This document shows, piece after piece, positions 33,541 through 41,815 of a stretch of DNA of 64,000 nucleotides. A model generated the notes under the pieces. That model saw only the letters and a program-made list of their open reading frames with translations, ran no database searches and was not told where the DNA came from. Position numbers and translations under genes: made by a program. Source of the stretch: Micromonospora sp. KC723 (GTDB lineage: Bacteria; Actinomycetota; Actinomycetes; Mycobacteriales; Micromonosporaceae); the NCBI RefSeq assembly GCF_004348595.1, contig NZ_SMKD01000001.1, positions 62,001 through 126,000 of the forward strand, given 5' to 3'. Positions within the stretch are counted from its first letter, which is position 1. Each line of letters opens with the position of its first letter.

Positions 33541-34686
33541 TCAGAGCCAGCCGTTGCGGCGGAACCAGCGGTACAGCGAGATCGAGACGGCGAGCATGAT
33601 GGCCAGCACGCCCGGATAGCCGTACGTCCACTCCAGCTCGGGCATGTTCTCGAAGTTCATCCCGTAGATGCCGGCGAACGCGGTCCACACCGCGGCGATG
33701 GCCGCCCAGGCGGCGATCTTGCGCATGTCGTTGTTCTGGTCGACGGTGACCTGCGCCAGCCGCGCCTGCAGGATCGAGTTCAGCAGGTCGTCGTAGGAGT
33801 TGACCTGCTCCACGGTGCGGCTGAGGTGGTCCTGCACGTCGCGGAAGTAACGCCGAACCTCCCCCGGCACCTCCCGGTTGATCTCGGCGACGAGGGTGAG
33901 CAGCGGTCGCTGCAACGGCACCACCGCCCGCTTGAACTCCACCAGCTCCCGCTTCATCTGGTAGATCCGCTGGATCCGCCCGCTGCCCTGGGGGGCGAAG
34001 ACGTCGGCCTCCAACACGTCGAGGTCGTCCTCCAGCCGGTCGGCGACCTCCAGGTAGTGGTCGACCACGCGGTCGGTGATCGCGTACGCCACGGCCCACT
34101 TGCCGTGCCGCAGCAGCTCCCGCTTGGCTTCCAGGTCGGCGCGGACCGGCGCGAGCCGGCAGGCGTCCCCGTGTCGGACGCTGATCAGGAAGTCCGGTCC
34201 GATGAAGAGCATGACCTGGCCGGTCTCCACCACCTCGGAGTTCTCGGTCAGCTCGGTGTGCTCGCAGTAGCGCGCGGTCCGCAGCACCAGGAAGCTGACC
34301 TCTCCGAAGCGCTCCAGCTTGGGTCGCTGCTCCGCCTTGACCGCGTCCTCCACCGCCAGCTCGTGCAGGCCGTACGTCTCGGCGATGGCGGTCATCTCCG
34401 CGAGGTCAGGCTCGTGCAGCCCCAACCACACGAACGCGTCAGGTTCCCTGCGGGCGGCTTCCCGCGCGTCGGCGTAGTGCCACGGGCCGGGCTGCCGTTC
34501 CCCGCCGACGTAGAGGGCGCAGTCCACCACGCCACTGCGGCCCGGCCCGGCCGGTTCGGGCGTGCGCGGGGACCCGTCGGCGTTGAGGATGCGGGACATG
34601 GCGCGGACGGGCGCCGCCCAGGCGCGGGGGCTGAGCACCCGCCCGGTGTGCTGCGTCGACCGTTCCCGCTGGCTGCGATCCGTCAC
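33541..34686 (-). CDS. corA: CorA family magnesium/cobalt transporter
   Basis: A 381-residue CorA channel. The cytoplasmic funnel (about 60-310) contains a long helical stretch (QRIYQMKRELVEFKRAVVPLQRPLL). Two C-terminal helices flank the selectivity motif in IYGMNFENMP (GMN). The C-terminus RWFRRNGWL is basic, as expected. It imports Mg2+, and possibly Co2+ or Ni2+, as a pentamer. GTG 34686 has GGAGGA 7 nt upstream. Confidence 0.95.
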   Translation of the reverse strand: MTDRSQRERSTQHTGRVLSPRAWAAPVRAMSRILNADGSPRTPEPAGPGRSGVVDCALYVGGERQPGPWHYADAREAARREPDAFVWLGLHEPDLAEMTAIAETYGLHELAVEDAVKAEQRPKLERFGEVSFLVLRTARYCEHTELTENSEVVETGQVMLFIGPDFLISVRHGDACRLAPVRADLEAKRELLRHGKWAVAYAITDRVVDHYLEVADRLEDDLDVLEADVFAPQGSGRIQRIYQMKRELVEFKRAVVPLQRPLLTLVAEINREVPGEVRRYFRDVQDHLSRTVEQVNSYDDLLNSILQARLAQVTVDQNNDMRKIAAWAAIAAVWTAFAGIYGMNFENMPELEWTYGYPGVLAIMLAVSISLYRWFRRNGWL

Positions 34687-35020
34687 GGCGTCCTCCTCCC
34701 CACGGTGCTGCGGCTTGCAGGGTACGCCGCCGTGCCGGCCCCGCCCCGCCGGCCGGTGGCGGTGACGGGCGTCACCCCGGCCGCTCTCCGCCGGACGTGG
34801 ACGCAGGAGTCGGCGTGGCATGGCTCCGGGTGGGCCGGACCGCGGTCAGGGGGGTGAGGGGCGGCCCGGCCCACCCGTCGCCGGTGGGGGCGGGGGTGAT
34901 GCCGTGGGCGTCGCCGCCGTACGGGAGCGTCCCGGTCGAGCCGGGATACGAGCGACGCTCGCAGCATTGTGAGGCAGACGGCCGGCCCGGGGGATACCCG
35001 AACCGGCCGTCGCCGTACGA
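34687..35020. other. Intergenic region, no gene seen
   Basis: About 330 bp between corA and the aminotransferase gene. It is GC-rich with short inverted repeats and no convincing reading frame. It should hold the corA promoter; no M-box could be recognised with confidence. Confidence 0.5.
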
Positions 35021-35038
35021 CTGTCGGAAATCCGACAG
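35021..35038. terminator. Short hairpin after the aminotransferase gene
   Basis: CTGTCGG-AAAT-CCGACAG, 7-bp arms, 4 bp beyond the aminotransferase stop on the minus strand. The stem is short, so terminator activity is uncertain. Confidence 0.45.
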
Positions 35039-35042
35039 ATAT

Positions 35043-36137
35043 TCAGCCGCGGGTGGCGGCCACCGCCTCCGCGAGACGACGCACACCCTCGTCGATCCGG
35101 TCCAGGGTCACCGCCGAGAAGGCCAGCCGCAGCGCGTGCCGCCCGCCGTCGACCATGAAGTCGCTGCCCTTCACCACGGCGACGCCGCGCTCGGCCGCCG
35201 CCGGGGCGAGCTTCTCCACGTCCACGTCCTGCGGGAACTCCACCCAGAGGAAGTAGCCGCCGTCCGGCTCGACGAAGCTGGCCTCGGGGATGTGCCGGCG
35301 CAGCGACTCGGCGAGCACCCGGGCCCGCTCACCGAGGGCGGCCGAGACCGTCTCGATCGACCGCTGGATGTCGCCGGAGACGCAGAACTGGTGCACGATC
35401 GCCTCGGAGACCATGCCGGGCGAGATGTAGAGGTTGGTCGCCTTCCTGGCGATGTCGGCGATCAGGTCCGCCGGCCCGACCAGGTAGCCGACCCGGACCC
35501 CGGGGCAGACCGTCTTGGTGAAGCTGGAGGCGTGCACCACCACGTCACGGGTGTCCAGCGAGAGCATCGACGGCAGCGCCTCACCACGGAACCGGATGTC
35601 GGCGTACGGGTCGTCCTCGAAGAGGGTGAACCCGTACTCGGCCGCCAGGTCGAGCAGTTCGCGTCGCTTCTCCAGGGAGAGGGTCACACCGGCCGGGTTC
35701 TGGTAGTTCGGGATGACGTGCGCCAGCTTCGGCCGCACCCCGGACTCCAGCAGCTTACGCAGTTCGGCGGTGTCCAGGCCGTCCGGCTCGACGGAGACGC
35801 CGTGGATCTCGCCGCCCATCTTCTGGAGGTTGAGCAGGGTCCGGTCGTACGTCGGGCGCTCCACCACCACGGCGTCGCCACGCCGGACGAGGTGGTCGAA
35901 GAGGAACGCGTCCGCCTGGAGCGAGCCGTTGGTGACCAGCACCTGCTCCGGGGCCACCCCGTGCTTCTCCGCGATCCACTTCCGCAGCGGAGGGTAACCG
36001 ACGGAGGTGCCGTACGCCGTGACCCCGGCGGGGTCGGCGTCGAAGGCGCGGAGGGCGGCGGCCTTGAGACCCTCGACATCCACGATGTCCAGCGAGGGCG
36101 CGCCACGGGCGAACGAGATCAACTGCTCGGCGGTCAT
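35043..36137 (-). CDS. PLP-dependent class I/II aminotransferase
   Basis: A 364-residue fold-type I aminotransferase of the LysN/ARO8-like group that occurs without a regulatory HTH domain. Key points are TYGTSVGYPPLR-like AYGTSVGYPPLRKWIAEKHG, the Asn of VIPNYQNPAGVTLS, the PLP aspartate in LFEDDPYADIRF, and the Schiff-base lysine in SSFTKTVCPGVRVGYL. Likely substrates are 2-oxo acids such as 2-oxoadipate or aromatic 2-oxo acids. ATG 36137 lies 7 nt from a TAGGCT -10, suggesting a leaderless mRNA. Confidence 0.9.
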   Translation of the reverse strand: MTAEQLISFARGAPSLDIVDVEGLKAAALRAFDADPAGVTAYGTSVGYPPLRKWIAEKHGVAPEQVLVTNGSLQADAFLFDHLVRRGDAVVVERPTYDRTLLNLQKMGGEIHGVSVEPDGLDTAELRKLLESGVRPKLAHVIPNYQNPAGVTLSLEKRRELLDLAAEYGFTLFEDDPYADIRFRGEALPSMLSLDTRDVVVHASSFTKTVCPGVRVGYLVGPADLIADIARKATNLYISPGMVSEAIVHQFCVSGDIQRSIETVSAALGERARVLAESLRRHIPEASFVEPDGGYFLWVEFPQDVDVEKLAPAAAERGVAVVKGSDFMVDGGRHALRLAFSAVTLDRIDEGVRRLAEAVAATRG

Positions 36138-36144
36138 GGGCACG

Positions 36145-36150
36145 AGCCTA
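36145..36150 (-). promoter_or_regulatory. -10 box of a probable leaderless aminotransferase transcript
   Basis: TAGGCT on the minus strand with 7 nt to ATG 36137, the spacing expected when transcription starts at the A of the start codon. No SD is present. Confidence 0.5.
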
Positions 36151-36288
36151 GGGCCTGCCCCGGCCGCCGCGGCCGGCGTACACGCCAAGTTCAACATGCG
36201 GGCAGGTGATCACCGGGCGGAGCTGCGCTGGTGCGGGCTCCGTCCGCCCCGGCCGGGGGCCGCTCCGCCAGCCCCCGGGCGGGGCCGG

Positions 36289-36678
36289 TCAGCCGACCGC
36301 CTGCCGCGCCTGCGACCAGACCCGCATCAGGTCGCGTACCGAGATGACCCCGGCCACCTCCTGGCCGTCGAGCACCACCAGGTGCCGGAACCCGCCCCGG
36401 GCCATCGCCGCGGCAGCCTCCTCCACCGTCCAGTCCGGACCGGCGTAGACGACGTCCCAGCTCACGTGCGCTCTGGTCCGTTCCACGTCGCAGTCGAGCC
36501 CGGCCCCGATGGCGTTGAGCACGTCGCGTTCCGTCATGATGCCGACCCCTTCGGAGTCGGGGTCGATCACCACCGCCGAGCCGACCCGGCGGGCCGACAT
36601 CATCCGGGCCGCCTGGCGGAGCGTGTGCTCCGGGCCGACCACGAGAACCTGCTTGGACATCGCTTCCCGAACCTGCAT
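36289..36678 (-). CDS. Tandem CBS-domain protein
   Basis: A 129-residue protein made of a single CBS pair. The first CBS (about 1-60) has TLRQAARMMSARRVGSAVVIDPDSEGVGIMTERDVL. The second (65-129) has TVEEAAAAMARGGFRHLVVLDGQEVAGVISVRDLM. Such stand-alone pairs usually bind adenine nucleotides and report energy state. ATG 36678 is used; a GTG immediately upstream (36681) is also possible. Confidence 0.9.
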   Translation of the reverse strand: MQVREAMSKQVLVVGPEHTLRQAARMMSARRVGSAVVIDPDSEGVGIMTERDVLNAIGAGLDCDVERTRAHVSWDVVYAGPDWTVEEAAAAMARGGFRHLVVLDGQEVAGVISVRDLMRVWSQARQAVG

Positions 36679-36793
36679 CACACATCACCCCTGTGGGACG
36701 GTGGCACCCGGCACCCACATGGTGGGCCCGCAGGCAGGCCGGGACAAGAGCGGGCGGCGGCGCGAGGCGGATCCGCTCGCTACTGTCCTCCCT

Positions 36794-36958
36794 GTGCCCC
36801 CCGAGCCTCCCCGCTGCGCCGGCGCGCTGACCGTGGACGACGACGCCCACCTGTCCCTCCACCCCCAGCCGGCCGAGCGGCCCCGGCTTCCCACCTTCCG
36901 GGACAGCGGCGGCGGTCACCGGGACGCCGGCGCCGCGCTCCGGTCGACCGGTCCGTGA
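36794..36958 (+). CDS. Small hypothetical ORF, possibly leaderless, coupled to the next gene
   Basis: A 54-codon frame starting at GTG 36794 (VPPEPPRCAGALTVDDD...) and ending at TGA 36956-36958. Its stop overlaps the GTG start of the next gene as GTGA, a common coupling arrangement. TACTGT, a fair -10, lies 7 nt before the GTG, fitting a leaderless transcript. The protein is Pro/Arg-rich without known motifs. It could be a real small protein, a regulatory leader ORF, or chance. Confidence 0.4.
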   Translation: MPPEPPRCAGALTVDDDAHLSLHPQPAERPRLPTFRDSGGGHRDAGAALRSTGP

Positions 36959-37725
36959 ACCCGGGCGTCGACCTCCCGCCGCACCGGTTCGCCGGGCTGG
37001 TCGCCCCGGCGGTCGACCGGGTCTTCGTCGCGGGCATGCTCGCCGGCCGCGACGGCGGTGGCGCCGAACTGAGCCAGCGGTACGGCGGGCCCGCCGCCAC
37101 CGGCTTCCTGGTCGAGTTCCGCACCCGGCTCGCCGCGCCCGGCGGGGCCGTCGACGGTCCGGGCTTCGCCGCCGTCACCCGGTACCGCGACCCGGCCGTC
37201 TGCCAACGGGCCCTGGACAAGCAGGTCGCCCACGCAATGATCACCCGGCGGCCGGACGGCGGCTTCACCGCCACCGAACGCGGCGCCGGGTTCCTCGCCG
37301 AGATCTACCAGGTGCACGCCGAGGTGACCGAGGAGCTGTGGGCCGGGCACGACGACCGGGTGCTGCGCCTGGCCGAGGCGTTCGGCCGGGTGCTCGGGCA
37401 CGCGCTGCTGCTGGCCGGAGAGCCGGACGCGGAGCCGGGACGAGCCTTCGCCACCATGGCGCCGCCGCACGAACCGGACGGCACCCCACCCGGTGTGCTG
37501 CTGCTCAACCGCACCGGCGCGCTGCGTTACCACCGGGCCGACGCGCACGCCGCGGCCTGGACCGCCGCCGGACACACCGCCGCCAGCGTCACCGAACTGC
37601 CGCCGGGGCCGGAACACCGGGCGATCGAGCTGGAGACGGATCGTCGCGCCGCCGGCCCGTACATTGGCCTCGACGCCGAGGAGCGGCTCGCCGTGCTGGC
37701 CGACCTGGCCGCCCTACCCGGCTGA
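36955..37725 (+). CDS. Hypothetical protein with winged-helix-like segment
   Basis: About 256 residues, not recognised as a known family. The segment KQVAHAMITRRPDGGFTATERGAGFLAEIYQVHAEV (about 90-125) has the spacing of a winged-helix recognition helix and wing, recalling MarR-like or HTH_SCO6650-type proteins. The remainder is helical, with VLLLNRTGALRYHRADAHAAAWTAAGHT near the C-terminus. GTG 36955 overlaps the preceding small ORF. It may be a DNA-binding regulator; no ligand can be suggested. Confidence 0.7.
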   Translation: MNPGVDLPPHRFAGLVAPAVDRVFVAGMLAGRDGGGAELSQRYGGPAATGFLVEFRTRLAAPGGAVDGPGFAAVTRYRDPAVCQRALDKQVAHAMITRRPDGGFTATERGAGFLAEIYQVHAEVTEELWAGHDDRVLRLAEAFGRVLGHALLLAGEPDAEPGRAFATMAPPHEPDGTPPGVLLLNRTGALRYHRADAHAAAWTAAGHTAASVTELPPGPEHRAIELETDRRAAGPYIGLDAEERLAVLADLAALPG

Positions 37726-37806
37726 TCGTCCGGTTGGCGAAGGGCCCGTCGTCACGCGCGGCTATCCTCCACGGTGACCTGGGAGTCGTACGAGGGAGGA
37801 CCCCGC

Positions 37807-38538
37807 ATGATCGGGATGGTGCTGGCGGCCGGCGCGGGACGCCGGCTGCGGCCGTACACCGACACGCTGCCCAAGGCGTTGGTGCCGGTGGACGGTGACA
37901 CCACCATCCTCGACATCGCGCTACGCAACCTGGCCGAGGTGGGGCTGACCGAGATCGTGATCGTCGTCGGGTACGCCGCCGACGCGGTCGCCACCCGCCA
38001 GGTGGAGCTGGAGAGGCGCTACGGCGTCACCCTCACCCTGGTGCACAACGACCGGGCCGAGGAGTGGAACAACGCCTACTCGCTCTGGCTGGCCCGCGAG
38101 CACTTCGCCCGGGGCGTGCTGCTGGTCAACGGCGACACGGTGCACCCGGTGAGCGTGGAGAAGACCCTGCTGGCCGAGCGCGGCCCGGGCATCCTGCTCG
38201 CCGTCGACACCATCAAGACGCTGGCCGAGGAGGAGATGAAGACGACCTTCGACGCCGCCGGCCAGCTCACCCGGATCACCAAGCTGATGGACCCGGGCGA
38301 GGCGTACGGCGAGTACATCGGCGCGACGCTGATCGAGCCGCAGGTGGCCGACGGGCTCGCCGACGCGCTGGAGGCGACCTGGCGGCGCGACCCGAACCTC
38401 TACTACGAGGACGGCTACCAGGAGTTCGCCGACCGTGGCGGCGAGGTGCGGGCGGCGCCGATCGGGGACGTGGCCTGGGTCGAGGTCGACAACCACGAGG
38501 ATCTGGCCCGCGCGCGGGAGATCGCGTGCCGCTACTAG
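37807..38538 (+). CDS. Sugar/polyol-phosphate nucleotidyltransferase
   Basis: A 243-residue NTP-transferase. The activation signature is VLAAGAGRRLRPYTDTLPKALVPV, followed by GYAADAV, a metal-binding NGD and EYIGATLIEPQVADGL. The DVAWVEVDNHEDLARAREIA end is typical of CTP:phosphocholine- and inositol-1-phosphate-type cytidylyltransferases. It should make a CDP- or other NDP-activated alcohol. ATG 37807 has GAGGGAGGA upstream. It is the first of three tightly linked genes (the next starts 13 bp before its stop). Confidence 0.88.
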   Translation: MIGMVLAAGAGRRLRPYTDTLPKALVPVDGDTTILDIALRNLAEVGLTEIVIVVGYAADAVATRQVELERRYGVTLTLVHNDRAEEWNNAYSLWLAREHFARGVLLVNGDTVHPVSVEKTLLAERGPGILLAVDTIKTLAEEEMKTTFDAAGQLTRITKLMDPGEAYGEYIGATLIEPQVADGLADALEATWRRDPNLYYEDGYQEFADRGGEVRAAPIGDVAWVEVDNHEDLARAREIACRY

Positions 38539-39593
38539 CCCGCACGGTGCTCACCCCGCTGCACATCGACGTGCGGCGGGGAGCGGTGGCCGACCTGGGC
38601 GCGATCCTCGCCGACGGACGGATCTCGGCCGGCGGTGACGTGGCGGTGGTGGTGGGGCCGGGTCAGGGCGAGCAGATCGCCGAGCTGATCCGGCCGTCGT
38701 TGCGCTCCGCCGACGTGTTCACCGTCGTCGGCGGCACCCTGGAGGCCGCCGACGACCTGGGGGCCAAGTTGCGCGCCCGGTCGTACGACGCGGTGGTCGG
38801 CATCGGCGGCGGCAAGACGATCGACGTCGCCAAGTACGCGGCGACCCGGCGCGGGTTGCCCATGGTGTCGGTCGCGACAAGTCTGGCCAACGACGGCATC
38901 GCCTCGCCGGTAGCCAGCCTGGTCAGCGAGGGCCACAAGGGGTCCTACGGGGTGCACATCCCGATCGCGGTCATCGTCGACCTGGACTTCGTCGAGAGTG
39001 GCCCGGACCGGACCAACCGGGCGGGCATCGGCGACGCCGTCAGCAACATCAGCGCCCTGGCCGACTGGGAGCTGGCCCGCCAGGTCCGGGGCGAGCCGGT
39101 CGACGGGCTGGCCGCCTCGCTGGCCCGGATGGGGGCCGAGGCGGTGCTCGCCCACCCCGGCGACATGACCGACGACGCGTTCGTCACGGTGCTCGCCGAG
39201 GCGTTGATCTCCAGCGGCCTGGCGATGGCGGTCTGCGGCACCAGCCGGCCGGCCAGCGGCGGCTGCCACGAGATCATGCACGCCATCGACGCGCTCTACC
39301 CCGGTACCGCCTCGCACGGCGAACTCGCCGGCCTGGGGGCGCTGTTCTGCACCTGGCTACGCGGCGACCGCCGCCGGTTCACGGAGATGTCGGCCTGCCT
39401 GGCCCGGCACCAACTGCCCCGGCTCCCCGCCGACGTGGGGCTCACCGACGACCAGTTCGTCGAGGCGGTGCGGTTCGCGCCGGGCACCCGGCCGGACCGG
39501 TACACCATCCTGGAGCACCTGGCGATGTCGCCTTCCGAGACGCGGGAGCGGCTGGCAGACTACGCCGGTGCGATCCGCGACCACTGTGGTTGA
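38526..39593 (+). CDS. sn-glycerol-1-phosphate dehydrogenase-like enzyme (EgsA/AraM family)
   Basis: A 355-residue metal-dependent dehydrogenase of the Fe-ADH_2 group. The NAD(P) motif is GIGGGKTIDVAKYAA. ATSLANDGIASPVASL, GIGDAVSN (metal Asp), GGCHEIMHAIDAL (metal His) and SHGELAGLG (second His) match G1PDH/AraM. Such enzymes reduce dihydroxyacetone phosphate to sn-glycerol-1-phosphate, the archaeal lipid stereoisomer, and bacterial AraM does the same. Some relatives act on other cyclic or polyol phosphates, so the substrate is not certain. GTG 38526 overlaps the upstream gene; it overlaps the downstream gene by 26 bp. Confidence 0.85.
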   Translation: MPLLARTVLTPLHIDVRRGAVADLGAILADGRISAGGDVAVVVGPGQGEQIAELIRPSLRSADVFTVVGGTLEAADDLGAKLRARSYDAVVGIGGGKTIDVAKYAATRRGLPMVSVATSLANDGIASPVASLVSEGHKGSYGVHIPIAVIVDLDFVESGPDRTNRAGIGDAVSNISALADWELARQVRGEPVDGLAASLARMGAEAVLAHPGDMTDDAFVTVLAEALISSGLAMAVCGTSRPASGGCHEIMHAIDALYPGTASHGELAGLGALFCTWLRGDRRRFTEMSACLARHQLPRLPADVGLTDDQFVEAVRFAPGTRPDRYTILEHLAMSPSETRERLADYAGAIRDHCG

Positions 39594-40290
39594 GCCCCGT
39601 CCCACCGTCGCCGACTTCCACCGGGTGAACCGGGGTGGCGGCCTGTTCAGCGAGTCAATCAGCCAGTGGATCGGCGCGGTCTTCGCGCTGGTCGCCCAGC
39701 GGCTCGGGCTACGCCCGACCGCGCTGACCATCACCAACCTGGTGCTCGGCCTGGCCACCTCGGTGATCGTGGTGGCGCTCGCCACCCGGGTCGCCGGGGG
39801 CGACGTCCCGGCCTGGGTGGTCGGGCTGGTCGCGCTGGTCGGCTGGCAGATCGCGTACGCCCTGGACTGCGCCGACGGTCAGCTCGCCCGGGTCACCGGC
39901 ACCGGCAGCCCGGCGGGGGCCCGGGTGGACGTGCTCTGCGACGTGGCGGCCCAGATCGCCCTGGTGGCGGCACTCGGCGCGACCGCCGTGGCGCAGCGCC
40001 CGGGGACGCCGTCCTGGCTGGTGGCGGTCTTCGCCGGCACCTGGATGGTGAACCTGGTGACCTCGGTGATGCAGTCCGGGCCGAACGCGGCCAGCATGGT
40101 CACCTCGACCTCCCTGCCGGTACGCCTGGTCAAGTTGGTCCGGGACTACGGCGCGGTGATCTTCGTGGCGGCGCTGGTGCTGATGCTGGCTCCCGCGCTC
40201 ACCTTCTGGGTGGTCGTGGCGTTCACCGTCGTCAACGGCGGTTTCCTGCTGGCCAGCATCGCCTTCTCCGCCCGCGCCTCGCTCCGCTGA
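39568..40290 (+). CDS. CDP-alcohol phosphatidyltransferase family protein
   Basis: A 240-residue membrane enzyme. The CDP-OH signature is complete in DCADGQLARVTGTGSPAG followed by ARVDVLCDVAA (DG-x2-AR-x8-G-x3-D-x3-D). About five to six transmembrane helices follow. It joins a CDP-activated group to an alcohol or phospholipid acceptor. GTG 39568 begins inside the dehydrogenase gene, so the trio is probably translated as a unit. In archaea and Thermotogales a cytidylyltransferase plus this domain makes di-myo-inositol phosphate. Confidence 0.9.
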   Translation: MRSATTVVEPRPTVADFHRVNRGGGLFSESISQWIGAVFALVAQRLGLRPTALTITNLVLGLATSVIVVALATRVAGGDVPAWVVGLVALVGWQIAYALDCADGQLARVTGTGSPAGARVDVLCDVAAQIALVAALGATAVAQRPGTPSWLVAVFAGTWMVNLVTSVMQSGPNAASMVTSTSLPVRLVKLVRDYGAVIFVAALVLMLAPALTFWVVVAFTVVNGGFLLASIAFSARASLR

Positions 40291-40336
40291 CCCCAGGGCG
40301 GGATCTGGGGTGACCCGACGCAGGAGTCATCCAGAC

Positions 40337-40353
40337 GGGCGCGCTTCGCGCCC
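40337..40353. terminator. Hairpin between convergent trio and GT4 gene
   Basis: GGGCGCG-CTT-CGCGCCC, a perfect 7-bp stem with 3-nt loop, 46 bp after the CDP-alcohol transferase stop. Confidence 0.5.
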
Positions 40354-40398
40354 ACCCGGCATCCGGGCAGGTCGGGAGGACAGGGCCGTGGGGACGGG

Positions 40399-41679
40399 TC
40401 AGGGGCGGCGGGTGGCGGCGAGGTCGGCGTAGATGTCGAGGTGGCGCTTGATGACCACGTCGGGGTGGAAGGTGCGCTCGTAGCGGGCGCGGGCGGCGGC
40501 GGCGAGCGCCGGAGCCCCGGCCCGCGCCACCGGCAGCGCGGCGGCCAGCGCGGCGGGGTCCGGCGGCACCACCCAGCCGGCCTCCCCGGTGACCAGGCCG
40601 GCCGGCAGCGCCGACGGGCCGGCCGGCGGCGGAAGGTGGCCGGCGACGGCGGAGGCGGTCGCGGCCGGGCCCGTGCCGGCGGGCTCGTGCGGGGAGTCCG
40701 CCCCGATCAGGTACGGGATACCGCCGAGCGCGGTGCCCAGCACCGGCCGGCCGCTCGCCAACGCCTCGATGATCACGGTCGGCAACACGTCGTGCCACAT
40801 GGCGGCGGCGATCACCACCGCGCTCGCCTCGACCGCGGCCCGTACCCCGGCGCGGTCGAGCTGGCCGAGGTAGACCACGTCGGCCCGTTCGGCGGCGGCT
40901 GCCTCGACCAGTGGGCGCAGCTCACCGTCGCCGGCCACGCGGAGCGTGCCCAGGCTGCCCACCGGATGCCGGCGCCACGCGTCCAGCAGCAGGTCGAGGC
41001 CCTTCTCCGGGGTGAGCCGGGCCAGGTAGAGGAAGCCGTCGCCGAGCGGCGCCGGCGCACCCGGGTCCGGCACCGAGTTGGGCTTGACCACGATCCGGTC
41101 CGCCGGGATGCCGTAGTCGCGCAGGTGGTCGGCGATCGCCGAGGTCAGCGCGATGAAACGGTCCACCGACCGCCAGGTGCCCCGGTGCACCGCGAGCGTG
41201 GTCGCCATCAGCGCGCTCTGCGCCGCCGAGCCCCGGTAGCAGCGGTGCACGATCGCCGGCACGCCCAACGCCCGACCCTTGCAGTCCTGGCAGATCACCC
41301 CGTCCCGGAAGTAGATGCCGGAGGAGCAGACCTGCCGGTAGTTGTGCACCGTCTGCACCACCGGCACGCCGTGCCGGTGCGCCGTGCGCACCACCCAGGG
41401 CGAGAGCAGCGGGTACGGGTTGTGCAGGTGGAGCACGTCCGGCCGGTGCGCGGTGAGCAGGCGGCCCAGGTCCTCCTGCGCGCGGGGCGCCCAGATCGGG
41501 GAGATCGGCAACAACGCCTTGGCCGCCCGCGACATCGACGGGATCTCGTCGGAACTGCGGATGAACGGCAACACCTCGACGCCGGCCGACCTGAGCTGGG
41601 TGATCTCCGAGTCGACCATGGTGTTCTCGCCGGAGGGCTGGGCTTCCCGGTACCGGTTGTGCGCCACCACGATCCTCAC
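40399..41679 (-). CDS. Family 4 glycosyltransferase
   Basis: A 426-residue GT-B enzyme. The N-terminal domain begins MRIVVAHNRYREAQPSGENTMV and contains HLHNPYPLLSPWVV and a Cys-rich insert (CSSGIYFRDGVICQDCKGR, HRCYRGS). The C-terminal nucleotide-sugar domain has FLYLARLTPEKGLDLLLDAW and the catalytic EALASGRPVLGTALGGIPYLI. It probably builds an exopolysaccharide or glycolipid. GTG 41679 has a weak SD (AAGG/AAGC). It is convergent with the nucleotidyltransferase trio and divergent from the Fpg/Nei gene. Confidence 0.92.
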   Translation of the reverse strand: MRIVVAHNRYREAQPSGENTMVDSEITQLRSAGVEVLPFIRSSDEIPSMSRAAKALLPISPIWAPRAQEDLGRLLTAHRPDVLHLHNPYPLLSPWVVRTAHRHGVPVVQTVHNYRQVCSSGIYFRDGVICQDCKGRALGVPAIVHRCYRGSAAQSALMATTLAVHRGTWRSVDRFIALTSAIADHLRDYGIPADRIVVKPNSVPDPGAPAPLGDGFLYLARLTPEKGLDLLLDAWRRHPVGSLGTLRVAGDGELRPLVEAAAAERADVVYLGQLDRAGVRAAVEASAVVIAAAMWHDVLPTVIIEALASGRPVLGTALGGIPYLIGADSPHEPAGTGPAATASAVAGHLPPPAGPSALPAGLVTGEAGWVVPPDPAALAAALPVARAGAPALAAAARARYERTFHPDVVIKRHLDIYADLAATRRP

Positions 41680-41815
41680 GGAGCTTGCCTTTCGTTCGCG
41701 ACTGGGCCGACCTCTGCTCGCGGCTGCGGGGCTGGTGAGCTCGCCCCTCGCGCCCGCGGTGGGAACTCGCGAGCTCGTTCCCCGCGCTCACGGGAAAGAA
41801 GGCTACCGTTGGGAC

